Below are positions 1 through 5,298 of a stretch of DNA of 7,488 nucleotides, piece by piece (positions within the stretch are counted from its first letter, which is position 1; each line of letters starts with the position of its first letter). This stretch comes from Spirochaetota bacterium. Its GTDB lineage: Bacteria > Spirochaetota > Leptospiria > Turneriellales > Turneriellaceae. The position numbers and the translations under genes are program-made. Under the pieces are notes generated by a model. It was not told the DNA's origin, did no database searches, and saw only the letters and a program-made list of their open reading frames with translations. The DNA lies in NCBI GenBank assembly GCA_963205035.1, contig CAUJII010000103.1:1-7488 (forward strand). The letters run 5' to 3'.

Positions 1-795
1 ATCGACGTACTCATCCTCGCGGGCGGTTCAAAAGATGATTTGCCAGTACAAGGACCAAAATACGCCGCTGATTTTCATATTGTCGATAGCTTCGATACGC
101 ATCCAAAAATTCCAGAATACTTTGCAGCCGTCGACAAGGCAGCGAAGGCGGGTAACAAGGTAGCGCTCATTTCGATTGGTTGGGATCCCGGCATGTTTTC
201 GCTCAATCGACTTTTCGCCGAAGTATTAATTCCTGACGGCGACACATACACTTTTTGGGGAAAGGGATTGAGTCAAGGCCACTCCGATGCCATCCGTCAT
301 GTTGAAGGCGTTTTGAAGGGCGTCCAATATACGATTCCATCGACAAGCGCAATGGACGCCGTGAGACGCGGGGAAAGACCACAACTGACGACGCGGCAAA
401 AACATACACGCGAATGCTTTATCGTTGCAAAGGACGGCGCAGACACGAAAAAATTAACAGAGACCATAAAGACAATGCCCGCTTATTTTGCCGATTACGA
501 CACTACAGTGAATTTTATTAACGAAGAAGAGTTCCAAAAAAATCACACTAAGATGCCCCACGGCGGCTTCGTGATACGAAGCGGCAACTCAAGCAAAGAG
601 AATAAACAAATGGTGGAGTACTCCATAAAACTGGATAGCAACGCAGAGTTTACCGCCGGAGTTCTCGTGGCGTATGCAAGAGCCGCTTTTAGGTTGAGTA
701 AAATTTCTGATTTTGGAGCGAAAACAATTTTTGATATAGCACCTGCGTTGCTGAGCCAAAAATCAAACGAAGAACTGAGGAAAGAATTACTCTAG
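1..795 (+). CDS. ddh: meso-diaminopimelate D-dehydrogenase, 5'-truncated by window edge
   Basis: The frame is open from base 1 to the TAG at 793-795 and gives 264 residues with no start in view. The family is about 320 residues, so roughly 60 N-terminal residues (the NADP-binding Rossmann start) lie outside. Ddh reductively aminates L-2-amino-6-oxopimelate (tetrahydrodipicolinate) with NADPH and ammonia to meso-2,6-diaminopimelate, a one-step branch of cytosolic lysine and peptidoglycan-precursor synthesis. Visible family motifs, numbered from base 1, are VDSFDTH (28-34), GWDPGMFSLNR (60-70), FWGKGLSQGHSDAIR (85-99), KHTRECF (134-140), TMPAYF (158-163), MPHGGF (185-190) and LDSNAEFTAG. They follow Corynebacterium-type Ddh in order and spacing and include its known substrate-binding positions (Asp, Trp, Arg, His, Asn). 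An in-frame TTG at 40 is internal, because the matching sequence continues upstream of it. No disruption is seen. The identification comes from recalled family sequence, not from a search. Confidence 0.96.
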   Translation: MDVLILAGGSKDDLPVQGPKYAADFHIVDSFDTHPKIPEYFAAVDKAAKAGNKVALISIGWDPGMFSLNRLFAEVLIPDGDTYTFWGKGLSQGHSDAIRHVEGVLKGVQYTIPSTSAMDAVRRGERPQLTTRQKHTRECFIVAKDGADTKKLTETIKTMPAYFADYDTTVNFINEEEFQKNHTKMPHGGFVIRSGNSSKENKQMVEYSIKLDSNAEFTAGVLVAYARAAFRLSKISDFGAKTIFDIAPALLSQKSNEELRKELL

Positions 796-808
796 GGTTA
801 TTCAATTT

Positions 809-817
809 TTTTCCACA
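809..817 (+). promoter_or_regulatory. DnaA-box-like site TTTTCCACA (one mismatch)
   Basis: This 9-mer differs from TTATCCACA only at position 3. It is identical to the 9-mer at 1012-1020 next to the unwinding element. It is the leftmost box of the cluster, 14 bp after the ddh stop codon. A weaker TCCAC core follows at 833-837. Confidence 0.6.
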
Positions 818-880
818 AAAGAAGAAAAACTTTCCACGAAATTATTTTTGACTCGGTATTAATTCCTGTTTAACAGAAGC

Positions 881-889
881 CAATCCACA
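881..889 (+). promoter_or_regulatory. weak DnaA-box-like site CAATCCACA
   Basis: The site has two mismatches to TTATCCACA, both in the first two positions, and the ATCCACA core is intact. It has the same orientation as the boxes beside the unwinding element. A weaker site (GATTCCACA, three mismatches) lies at 952-960. Confidence 0.4.
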
Positions 890-922
890 GGAATTCACAC
901 ACATGAAGAGAGTTTTCTACCT

Positions 923-931
923 TGTGGATAA
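923..931 (-). promoter_or_regulatory. perfect consensus DnaA box
   Basis: TGTGGATAA on the + strand is the exact complement of the consensus TTATCCACA. It is the only perfect box and the only clear minus-strand box in the cluster. It sits in the middle of the candidate origin, about 73 bp left of the box pair at the unwinding element. Confidence 0.75.
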
Positions 932-1003
932 AGTGACATAATATTAACAATGATTCCACACCAATTTCTGTAAGAAATACCTGTTCTTATGGCTTTCTAA
1001 CCG

Positions 1004-1020
1004 TTATCCACTTTTCCACA
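1004..1020 (+). promoter_or_regulatory. overlapping tandem DnaA boxes next to the unwinding element
   Basis: TTATCCACT (1004-1012, mismatch at position 9) and TTTTCCACA (1012-1020, mismatch at position 3) run in the same direction and share base 1012, so their register is 8 bp. They sit directly before CGG and the TTA triplets. In the Bacillus basal unwinding system, boxes in this orientation load DnaA onto the trio strand. Confidence 0.68.
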
Positions 1021-1023
1021 CGG

Positions 1024-1069
1024 TTATTATTATTATTAAATATAAATTATTTTATATATATAAATATAA
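1024..1069. repeat. DnaA-trio array (TTA x5) and AT-only DNA unwinding element
   Basis: Bases 1024-1038 are five perfect TTA triplets. On the opposite strand each reads 3'-AAT-5', which fits the reported trio consensus 3'-[G/A]AT-5'. A/T continues without a single G or C to 1069, giving 46 bp of pure A/T. A three-base CGG spacer (1021-1023) separates it from the DnaA boxes. The tract ends only 9 bp from the copA stop codon. Confidence 0.68.
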
Positions 1070-1078
1070 GAGAGTGTA

Positions 1079-3271
1079 TTAAAATTTTACTCTTTGTAAG
1101 CGCAGCGCGTTCAACGTCACAGAAACAGAGCTAAGCGCCATAGCAGCCCCTGCAACCCAAGGCGCAAGAAATCCTGCCGCCGCAATTGGAATTCCAATCG
1201 TGTTATATGCCAAAGCCCAAAATAAGTTTTGTCGAACATTTCTCATTGTGAGTTTTGAAATTTTTATTGCGCGTGTTAATCCATGCAAATCATTTGCAAG
1301 AAGCGCGACATCTGCAGTTTCTATCGCAATATCAGAGCCACCACCCATTGCTATGCCGACGCTTGCGACAGCAAGAGCAGGCGCGTCGTTGATACCGTCG
1401 CCCACCATGGCAATAACTACGTCTTCGCTCGAAGATAATTCATCGCGGATAATTTTTGCTTTTCCTTCTGGTTTAACGGCTGCAAAAAAACGTGGGATTT
1501 TAACTTTTGAAGCAATCGCAGCGGCAGCGCGTTCATTGTCTCCTGTTATCATGATAGTTTCAATTCCCATTTGAGTAATTTCTTCAATCACTTCCTTCGC
1601 CTCAGGACGTATTGTGTCCGAAAGTGCAATGACTCCCTCGGTAATATTATTTCGCGCGACAACAACGACCGTCTGACCTTCTTCTTCGAGCGAAAGAATA
1701 TTTTTCTCGAAGGCGGAGATATCTATGTTTTTCTCTGTCATGAAACGCGGGGATCCAATCATGACTTTCTTATCTTGAAATTGAGCTTCAACGCCGCCGC
1801 CAGGAATTACTCTAAATGCAGAAACGTTTTCCAGAGAAAGGCCGCGATCTTTTGCGAGAGAAACGATTGCTTGCGCTAAAGGGTGCTCACTCGAATTCTC
1901 GACTGCCGCCGCCATTTCTAAAAATTTGTTTTCTTCTTGGTTAGCAACAATTTTCGTCACGCGGGGTTCTCCCAGAGTAATTGTGCCGGTTTTGTCGAGA
2001 GCAATTTTTGTGACAGTACCGGTATGTTCTAAATGTGCTCCGCCGCGAAAAAGAACGCCTGCTTCCGCTGCTCTTCCAGAGCCTGCCATAATCGATGTGG
2101 GAGTTGCTAACCCTAATGCACACGGACAGGCAATGACGAGGACGGCTATCGAATACTCTAAGGCGCGCGCAAAATTATTTTTATCTACAAAAAAATACCA
2201 AACAATAAATGTGATTGTCGCCGCAATGATCACTGTGGGAGTAAAAATCGCGGAGACTCTATCGGCAAACCGTTGGATCGGCGCACGGTTGCCTTGCGCT
2301 TCTTTCACCGCACGTACAATTTTTGAAAGCATCGTATCACGACCTACTTTCTCTGCTTGGATCTTAAGGGCACCGAGTTGGTTGAGTGTTGAACCGATGA
2401 CATAGTCGCCGACTCGTTTTTCGACTGGCATACTTTCACCCGTAATCATTGCCTCGTTAACCGAAGATAATCCGTCTAAAACGATGCCGTCGACAGGAAT
2501 AATCTCTCCTGATTTGACGCGCAAGATATCGGCAACGCGGACATCTTCAATGGGAATTTCTAAGAGTTCTCCGTCTCGCTCGACAGTTGCAGTCTTAGCT
2601 TGAAGCTCCAAGAGCTTTCCAATCGCTGACGAAGTTTTTCCTTTAGCGCGCGCTTCGAGAAGTTTTCCAAGAAGGATGAGCGTAACAAGAACGGCGCTCG
2701 TTTCGTAATAGAGATGAGCGTGTGCACCATGCGTTAGACTCATCCAAAGACTATAAAAAAAGGCGGCAGATGTGCCGAGCGCGACGAGTGTATCCATGTT
2801 TGCACTCTTATCTTTGAGTGCACGCCATGCGCCCAAGTAAAATCTTCCGCCAATAATAAACTGTACAGGCGCCGCGAGGGAAAACTGGAACCAAGCGTTC
2901 ATAAGAATATCCGGCATAGGCATAAAGGTGAGTCCCAAATGCGCGAACATGGTGTACGCTAACGGCGCCGATAAAATTGCGGAGATAATCCAGAGCCACA
3001 GCGTGCGTTTATATTCGCGGTGTCTTTCTTCTGCACGCTGATCGGCGTCGTTGTCTTTCTGCTCGCGCGCCTTGTAACCTAAGTCGCCGACTTTGGTTTC
3101 GATTTGAGGCGCGTTAATGCGGCTCGCGTCATAGAGAACGGTTGCAGTCTCCATCGCAAGATTTACCGTTGCGGATTTTACTCCGTCGAGTTTTGTGAGA
3201 CCCTTCTCTATGCGGAGTGCGCAATTAGCACAGGTCATTCCTGTGATGTCGAATATTTTTTGTTCCGCCAT
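1079..3271 (-). CDS. copA: Cu(I)-exporting P1B-1-type ATPase
   Basis: A 730-residue inner-membrane pump that uses ATP to expel Cu(I) from the cytosol; single-HMA CopA proteins usually have this length. Order of parts: one N-terminal heavy-metal domain with GMTCANC (11-17); paired membrane helices; TGES actuator loop (277-280); CPC metal site in the sixth helix (382-384), within IACPCALGLATPTS; DKTGT with the phosphorylated Asp at 426; a SSEHPLAQA nucleotide-binding loop; and GDGINDAP (624-631). In the last two helices, YNTIGIP and MALSSVS give the YN and M-SS residues typical of Cu(I) rather than Zn/Cd pumps. The ATG at 3271 is chosen over an in-frame TTG at 3295 because GGAG (3278-3281) stands six bases before it. 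It lies 40 bp after copZ, probably in the same transcript. The gene is intact, and no terminator is evident between its stop codon and the A/T tract. Confidence 0.96.
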   Translation of the reverse strand: MAEQKIFDITGMTCANCALRIEKGLTKLDGVKSATVNLAMETATVLYDASRINAPQIETKVGDLGYKAREQKDNDADQRAEERHREYKRTLWLWIISAILSAPLAYTMFAHLGLTFMPMPDILMNAWFQFSLAAPVQFIIGGRFYLGAWRALKDKSANMDTLVALGTSAAFFYSLWMSLTHGAHAHLYYETSAVLVTLILLGKLLEARAKGKTSSAIGKLLELQAKTATVERDGELLEIPIEDVRVADILRVKSGEIIPVDGIVLDGLSSVNEAMITGESMPVEKRVGDYVIGSTLNQLGALKIQAEKVGRDTMLSKIVRAVKEAQGNRAPIQRFADRVSAIFTPTVIIAATITFIVWYFFVDKNNFARALEYSIAVLVIACPCALGLATPTSIMAGSGRAAEAGVLFRGGAHLEHTGTVTKIALDKTGTITLGEPRVTKIVANQEENKFLEMAAAVENSSEHPLAQAIVSLAKDRGLSLENVSAFRVIPGGGVEAQFQDKKVMIGSPRFMTEKNIDISAFEKNILSLEEEGQTVVVVARNNITEGVIALSDTIRPEAKEVIEEITQMGIETIMITGDNERAAAAIASKVKIPRFFAAVKPEGKAKIIRDELSSSEDVVIAMVGDGINDAPALAVASVGIAMGGGSDIAIETADVALLANDLHGLTRAIKISKLTMRNVRQNLFWALAYNTIGIPIAAAGFLAPWVAGAAMALSSVSVTLNALRLQRVKF

Positions 3272-3277
3272 ATTTTT

Positions 3278-3281
3278 CTCC
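3278..3281 (-). promoter_or_regulatory. Shine-Dalgarno site fixing the copA start
   Basis: GGAG on the minus strand lies six bases before the ATG at 3271. It favours this start over the TTG eight codons upstream, which also falls before the conserved start of the HMA domain. Confidence 0.8.
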
Positions 3282-3311
3282 AGGGACGATAACAAATCGC
3301 ATAGCTGTCTA

Positions 3312-3512
3312 TTATATTAAAGAATAGCCACTTTCGTTGATTGCATCGCGAATCTTTTCGACGTCTATCTTTCTTTCGTCAAAAGTGACTTGGGTTAAAC
3401 CTGTTTTGCTGTTTGCTTTTCCTTGAGCCCCGATTTTTTTCAACGCCTCTTCGACAGAGCGCTCGCAGTGTCCGCACGTCATGCCTTCGACGGTGAGTTC
3501 AATAGTTTTCAT
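3312..3512 (-). CDS. copZ: copper chaperone, heavy-metal-associated (HMA) domain protein
   Basis: A 66-residue cytosolic protein made of one HMA domain with a ferredoxin-like fold. The metal-binding loop is GMTCGHC, with Cys13 and Cys16 as the expected Cu(I) ligands. It begins MKTIELTVEG and ends INESGYSLI, the usual first strand and last helix-strand of the family. CopZ proteins carry Cu(I) and pass it to the N-terminal domain or membrane platform of CopA, which is the next gene downstream (40-bp gap). The ATG at 3512 is preceded by GGAG (3519-3522) at six bases, the same spacing as for copA. An in-frame TTG at 3542 would add ten residues and has no such support. Specificity for copper rather than mercury or another soft metal is inferred from the copA neighbour. 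A MerP-like role is unlikely because no signal peptide is present. Confidence 0.93.
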   Translation of the reverse strand: MKTIELTVEGMTCGHCERSVEEALKKIGAQGKANSKTGLTQVTFDERKIDVEKIRDAINESGYSLI

Positions 3513-3518
3513 TTGCTT

Positions 3519-3522
3519 CTCC
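3519..3522 (-). promoter_or_regulatory. Shine-Dalgarno site fixing the copZ start
   Basis: GGAG, within the longer purine run AGGGAG, sits six bases before the ATG at 3512. It supports a 66-residue product over the longer TTG-initiated frame. Confidence 0.8.
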
Positions 3523-3557
3523 CTAAGTGTGTTATTATCCAATCGTTGAAGATAAAG

Positions 3558-4421
3558 TTACTCGTGAACGCGATTTGAAGCCATTTTTTTTACGGTTCCT
3601 CTTGAGAGGAGTGTCAACCATGCCGCTGCAACGAACGGAAAAGTAAGTTGCAGGAGAGAATACTTATGCATCAAGAGCACAATCGCAATCGAAAATAGAA
3701 CAGAGAGAAAAACCCAAAAAGTCTCTTTGAGTTTGTCGCTTTGAAAGACAATTGCACATAATACTGCATTGTAACTAAATAATCCCAGAGAAATTTCTGA
3801 AAGAGGTACTCCTGCATAAAGCGACGCAATACCTGCAATTAGCGAAGCAATAATTCCTGAAAGCGCTGCAACCGGAGACGAGAAAAAAACTCCCAGAAAA
3901 AAGAGAAATCCCACAAGCGCGTTGCTCTGAAAAATGACTTGTCCATAGCCGGAGAATGCAAAGGTGAAGTCGCCAAAGGGATTCGGAATTTGTGCAGTAG
4001 CAGTTGCGGCTGTTTCTGGATAAACGGCGCGGAGGAAGAAAATAAGAAGCCATGTTACAAGCACAAAAGGAAATGTATAGCCTGGGATTTTTTTCTTGAT
4101 GAAGGCGCGTTGCAAAATTGCTGCAGCGATTGAACCCGCAATGATCGCCAACCACACGATGCGAATCGGTTGAAAGAAAAGCGCTAGCGCAACGCCAACG
4201 AGCGCGGGGCTAAAACCATAGAGACCTTGTTTGACTTCATCGCGTGGATAACTTAAGAAAATTGCCGTTAGTGTGCCGGTGAGAACCGCCGTAATCGCAG
4301 CCATACCCATGAAAGTTGATCCGAAAAAAATACCGACGATAAAGAAGAGTCCCGTTAGCGGATTTTCTTGCAGCATGATTTGAGAGAAACCGTGTAAGAA
4401 AGGATTGAGATATTTTAGCAT
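3558..4421 (-). CDS. urea transporter (UT) family membrane channel
   Basis: A 287-residue, highly hydrophobic inner-membrane protein with the two-fold internal repeat of the UT family (Pfam UT). ENPLTGLFF (19-27) is echoed by SNALVGFLFF (166-175), GLYGFSPALVG (66-76) by GLFSYNAVLCA (213-223), and IPGYTFPF (112-119) by LLQLTFPF (256-263). The last pair is the LPxxTxPF signature, whose helices line the pore. Family members form trimeric channels for facilitated urea movement. Substrate here is inferred, and related small amides or ammonia are possible. The ATG at 4421 is chosen over an in-frame start at 4457 because AGGT precedes it by five bases and family similarity starts there. It is the first gene of a likely operon with copZ (45-bp gap) and copA. 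No urease genes are visible, so the link to copper is unexplained. All expected membrane segments are present and there is no sign of decay. Confidence 0.88.
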   Translation of the reverse strand: MLKYLNPFLHGFSQIMLQENPLTGLFFIVGIFFGSTFMGMAAITAVLTGTLTAIFLSYPRDEVKQGLYGFSPALVGVALALFFQPIRIVWLAIIAGSIAAAILQRAFIKKKIPGYTFPFVLVTWLLIFFLRAVYPETAATATAQIPNPFGDFTFAFSGYGQVIFQSNALVGFLFFLGVFFSSPVAALSGIIASLIAGIASLYAGVPLSEISLGLFSYNAVLCAIVFQSDKLKETFWVFLSVLFSIAIVLLMHKYSLLQLTFPFVAAAWLTLLSRGTVKKMASNRVHE

Positions 4422-4453
4422 GATATACCTAAATAGATCTCGCGTTGCCCTTG

Positions 4454-4691
4454 TCACCCGAATGGTAGCGGGTCGCCGGGGTTTTCTACAGCCCAGAAAA
4501 TGATGCTTTCCTCGAGAAAGCCGGCGGAATTATCCCACCCTTCGGAATCTACCGAATAGTTAATCGAAAAGAAGCGACGGATGACTCGGCGCGACGGTTT
4601 TTTCCACAGTTGAATGAGCCCATAGATCTAAAGCGACACACTTACCCTCAGTGCCGCGCCACAACCTGGCCTCCGCCTCGGATAAACTCAC
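4454..4691 (-). pseudogene. possible frameshifted small ORF remnant
   Basis: On the minus strand a GTG at 4691 opens a 43-codon frame ending at 4560, containing EAEARLWRGTEGK and ALDLWAHSTVEK. A second frame, open from 4627 to a TGA at 4454, has no ATG, GTG or TTG start and contains RRFFSINYSVDSEGWDNSAG and FWAVENPGDPLPFG. Removing one A from the run of six near 4598-4603 fuses them into about 78 codons. The second part has a protein-like make-up (Trp, Asp/Gly and Pro turns, few Arg/Ser runs). I recognise no family. Open frames of this length arise readily by chance in DNA of this composition, and no Shine-Dalgarno site precedes the GTG, so this is a weak call. Confidence 0.2.
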
Positions 4692-4697
4692 GCTCGT

Positions 4698-4777
4698 GAC
4701 TAACTATTACAGAAAGGGCGGTTTTCGCGCACAAAACTTGCGTATTTCGGGATCCATACCACAGGCCGACTAACTAT
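4698..4777. repeat. repeated 10-mer GACTAACTAT
   Basis: Exact copies lie at 4698-4707 and 4768-4777, 70 bp apart in direct orientation. An inverted copy with one mismatch (ATAGTTAATC on +) lies at 4556-4565. All three are inside the divergent intergenic region. They could be operator sites for a regulator of the flanking operon. The pattern resembles integron core sites in part but lacks the required purine/pyrimidine positions. Confidence 0.35.
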
Positions 4778-4810
4778 GCGCCATCGCTCAGAGGCGCGGA
4801 CGGATTCAAG

Positions 4811-4838
4811 TTGAATAGGCAGACTCTAAAACTATAAT
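4811..4838 (+). promoter_or_regulatory. sigma-70-type promoter for the Fur-family regulator
   Basis: TTGAAT (4811-4816, four of six matches to the -35 consensus) and a perfect TATAAT (4833-4838) are separated by 16 bp. The start codon follows about 50 bp later, giving a leader of about 40 bases. The -10 sits in CTATAATAAAAGTAG (4832-4846). This matches about nine of the fourteen fixed positions of the PerR operator (TTATAATnATTATAA), mostly in the left half, so self-repression is possible but weakly supported. On the other strand TATAGT (4831-4836) with TTTAGA 16 bp upstream could serve the transporter/copper operon with a leader of about 400 bases. Confidence 0.55.
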
Positions 4839-4847
4839 AAAAGTAGA

Positions 4848-4871
4848 CAGTATCTAAAAGAATCAGTATCT
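4848..4871 (+). repeat. short direct repeat CAGTATCT between promoter and start codon
   Basis: CAGTATCT occurs at 4848-4855 and again at 4864-4871, a 16-bp period, in the presumed 5' leader of the regulator gene. A position just downstream of a -10 fits a repressor site, but two 8-mers are little evidence. Confidence 0.25.
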
Positions 4872-4887
4872 TGCCTTTGGTCAGGTT

Positions 4888-5298
4888 ATGCATAAATCAG
4901 CGGACGTTGTAGAAATTCTGAAAGCGAAAGGTATTCGAGTCTCATTGCAGAAGCTCGAAATTGCGAAACACATCCTCGGCATAAAACGCCATTTTTCAGC
5001 GGAAGAGATTTTCAAGGAAGTCAACGCAGATTTCCCGCGTGTGTCGCGTGCGACTGTTTTTAATGTCCTCAATCTCTTTGCAGAACATGGTTTGCTGAAC
5101 ACGTTGCGGGCGCGCAGTGATGTTCTCCTTTACGACTCAAATATCGACGAACACGACCACGTTGTAGATGCAAAGTCCGGTGCTATATACGATGTCATGT
5201 TGCCAGAAAAAGAGAGAGAATCCTTTCTTAAGGCAATTTGGGCGAAGAACCCACACATTCCCAGAAATGTGGCTGCCTCGGTTGTCGTGCACGTTTAA
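4888..5298 (+). CDS. Fur-family transcriptional regulator, PerR-like, without structural zinc cysteines
   Basis: A 136-residue cytosolic DNA-binding repressor of normal family length. Residues 1-80 form the winged helix, with recognition-helix signature RVSRATVFNVLNLFAEHGLL (51-70). The C-terminal dimerisation part has YDSNIDEHDHVVD. By position, His35, Asp83, His89, His91 and Asp102 match the five regulatory metal ligands of Bacillus PerR (His37, Asp85, His91, His93, Asp104). Asp at the second and fifth sites favours a peroxide sensor over an iron-sensing Fur. The usual CxxC zinc site is replaced by D94-A-K-S97 and the protein has no cysteine at all. Leptospira PerR is a known case lacking this zinc site. 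The ATG at 4888 has only a weak, close purine tract. It is divergent from the copper operon, and its stop overlaps that of hrpB. Targets are unknown: oxidative-stress genes by family, perhaps the neighbouring operon. Confidence 0.9.
   Translation: MHKSADVVEILKAKGIRVSLQKLEIAKHILGIKRHFSAEEIFKEVNADFPRVSRATVFNVLNLFAEHGLLNTLRARSDVLLYDSNIDEHDHVVDAKSGAIYDVMLPEKERESFLKAIWAKNPHIPRNVAASVVVHV

Larger units (their letters stand above)
796..1078. other. candidate replication origin (oriC): DnaA-box cluster plus DnaA-trio and AT-rich unwinding element
   Basis: This 283-bp gap between two convergent genes has no supportable ORF. It contains seven TCCAC cores: six on + at 812, 833, 884, 955, 1007 and 1015, and one on - at 924-928. 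Fewer than one would be expected by chance. One core lies in a perfect 9-mer DnaA box and three lie in single-mismatch boxes. The right end reads box, overlapping box, CGG, five TTA triplets, then continuous A/T to 1069. That is the order of the basal unwinding system described for Bacillus subtilis oriC: DnaA boxes, a short GC-rich spacer, DnaA-trios and a DNA unwinding element. DnaA would bind the double-stranded boxes and then polymerise along the trio strand to melt the A/T tract. No dnaA, dnaN, gidA or rpmH is in the window. A secondary-replicon origin or a DnaA-titrating cluster remain alternatives, though the trio/DUE module argues for a working origin. Confidence 0.72.
4422..4887. other. 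long divergent intergenic region, hairpin-rich, no intact gene
   Basis: This 466-bp spacer separates the minus-strand transporter/copper operon from the plus-strand regulator. It is richer in G/C than the candidate origin. Four short hairpins follow each other at 4456-4473, 4482-4500, 4505-4521 and 4541-4556, and another lies at 4778-4797. CCGCGCC (4654-4660) can pair with GGCGCGG (4793-4799, 7 bp) or six of its bases with GGCGCG (4588-4593), so alternative folds are possible. A 10-mer, GACTAACTAT, occurs twice, with an inverted near-copy. Two open minus-strand stretches (4691-4560 and 4627-4454) meet at a run of six A bases and may be remnants of one small gene. No tRNA, tmRNA, RNase P, SRP or riboswitch class I know was recognised. 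It may be a structured 5' leader of the operon, a small RNA, or decayed sequence. Confidence 0.5.

Noticed and set aside
903..941. A 12-codon ORF starting ATG at 903 in the candidate origin
   Set aside because: It is very short, overlaps the perfect DnaA box, has only a distant purine tract as ribosome site, and such ORFs are common by chance.
4600..4608. TTTTCCACA, a single-mismatch DnaA box
   Set aside because: It is isolated, with no other box, trio or A/T tract near it.
4433..4629. Direct repeat ATAGATCT at 4433-4440 and 4622-4629, looking like a target-site duplication around a 181-bp insert
   Set aside because: An 8-mer repeat is expected about once in a region of this size, half of it is the palindrome AGATCT, and the segment has no terminal inverted repeats.
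4618..4770. Plus-strand open frame of about 50 codons ending at 4770
   Set aside because: It has no start codon with a ribosome site, no recognised family, and overlaps the hairpin-rich region. A frame this long is likely by chance.
4698..4777. GACTAACTAT copies as integron attC core sites
   Set aside because: The second base is A where RYYYAAC needs a pyrimidine, the complement also fails GTTRRRY, and no integrase or cassette layout is present.
4441..4830. Possible tmRNA, RNase P RNA, SRP RNA or guanidine riboswitch upstream of the transporter
   Set aside because: The conserved cores of these RNAs (tRNA-like ends, GGAAAGUCC, GGAAG loop, ykkC box) were looked for on both strands and not found.
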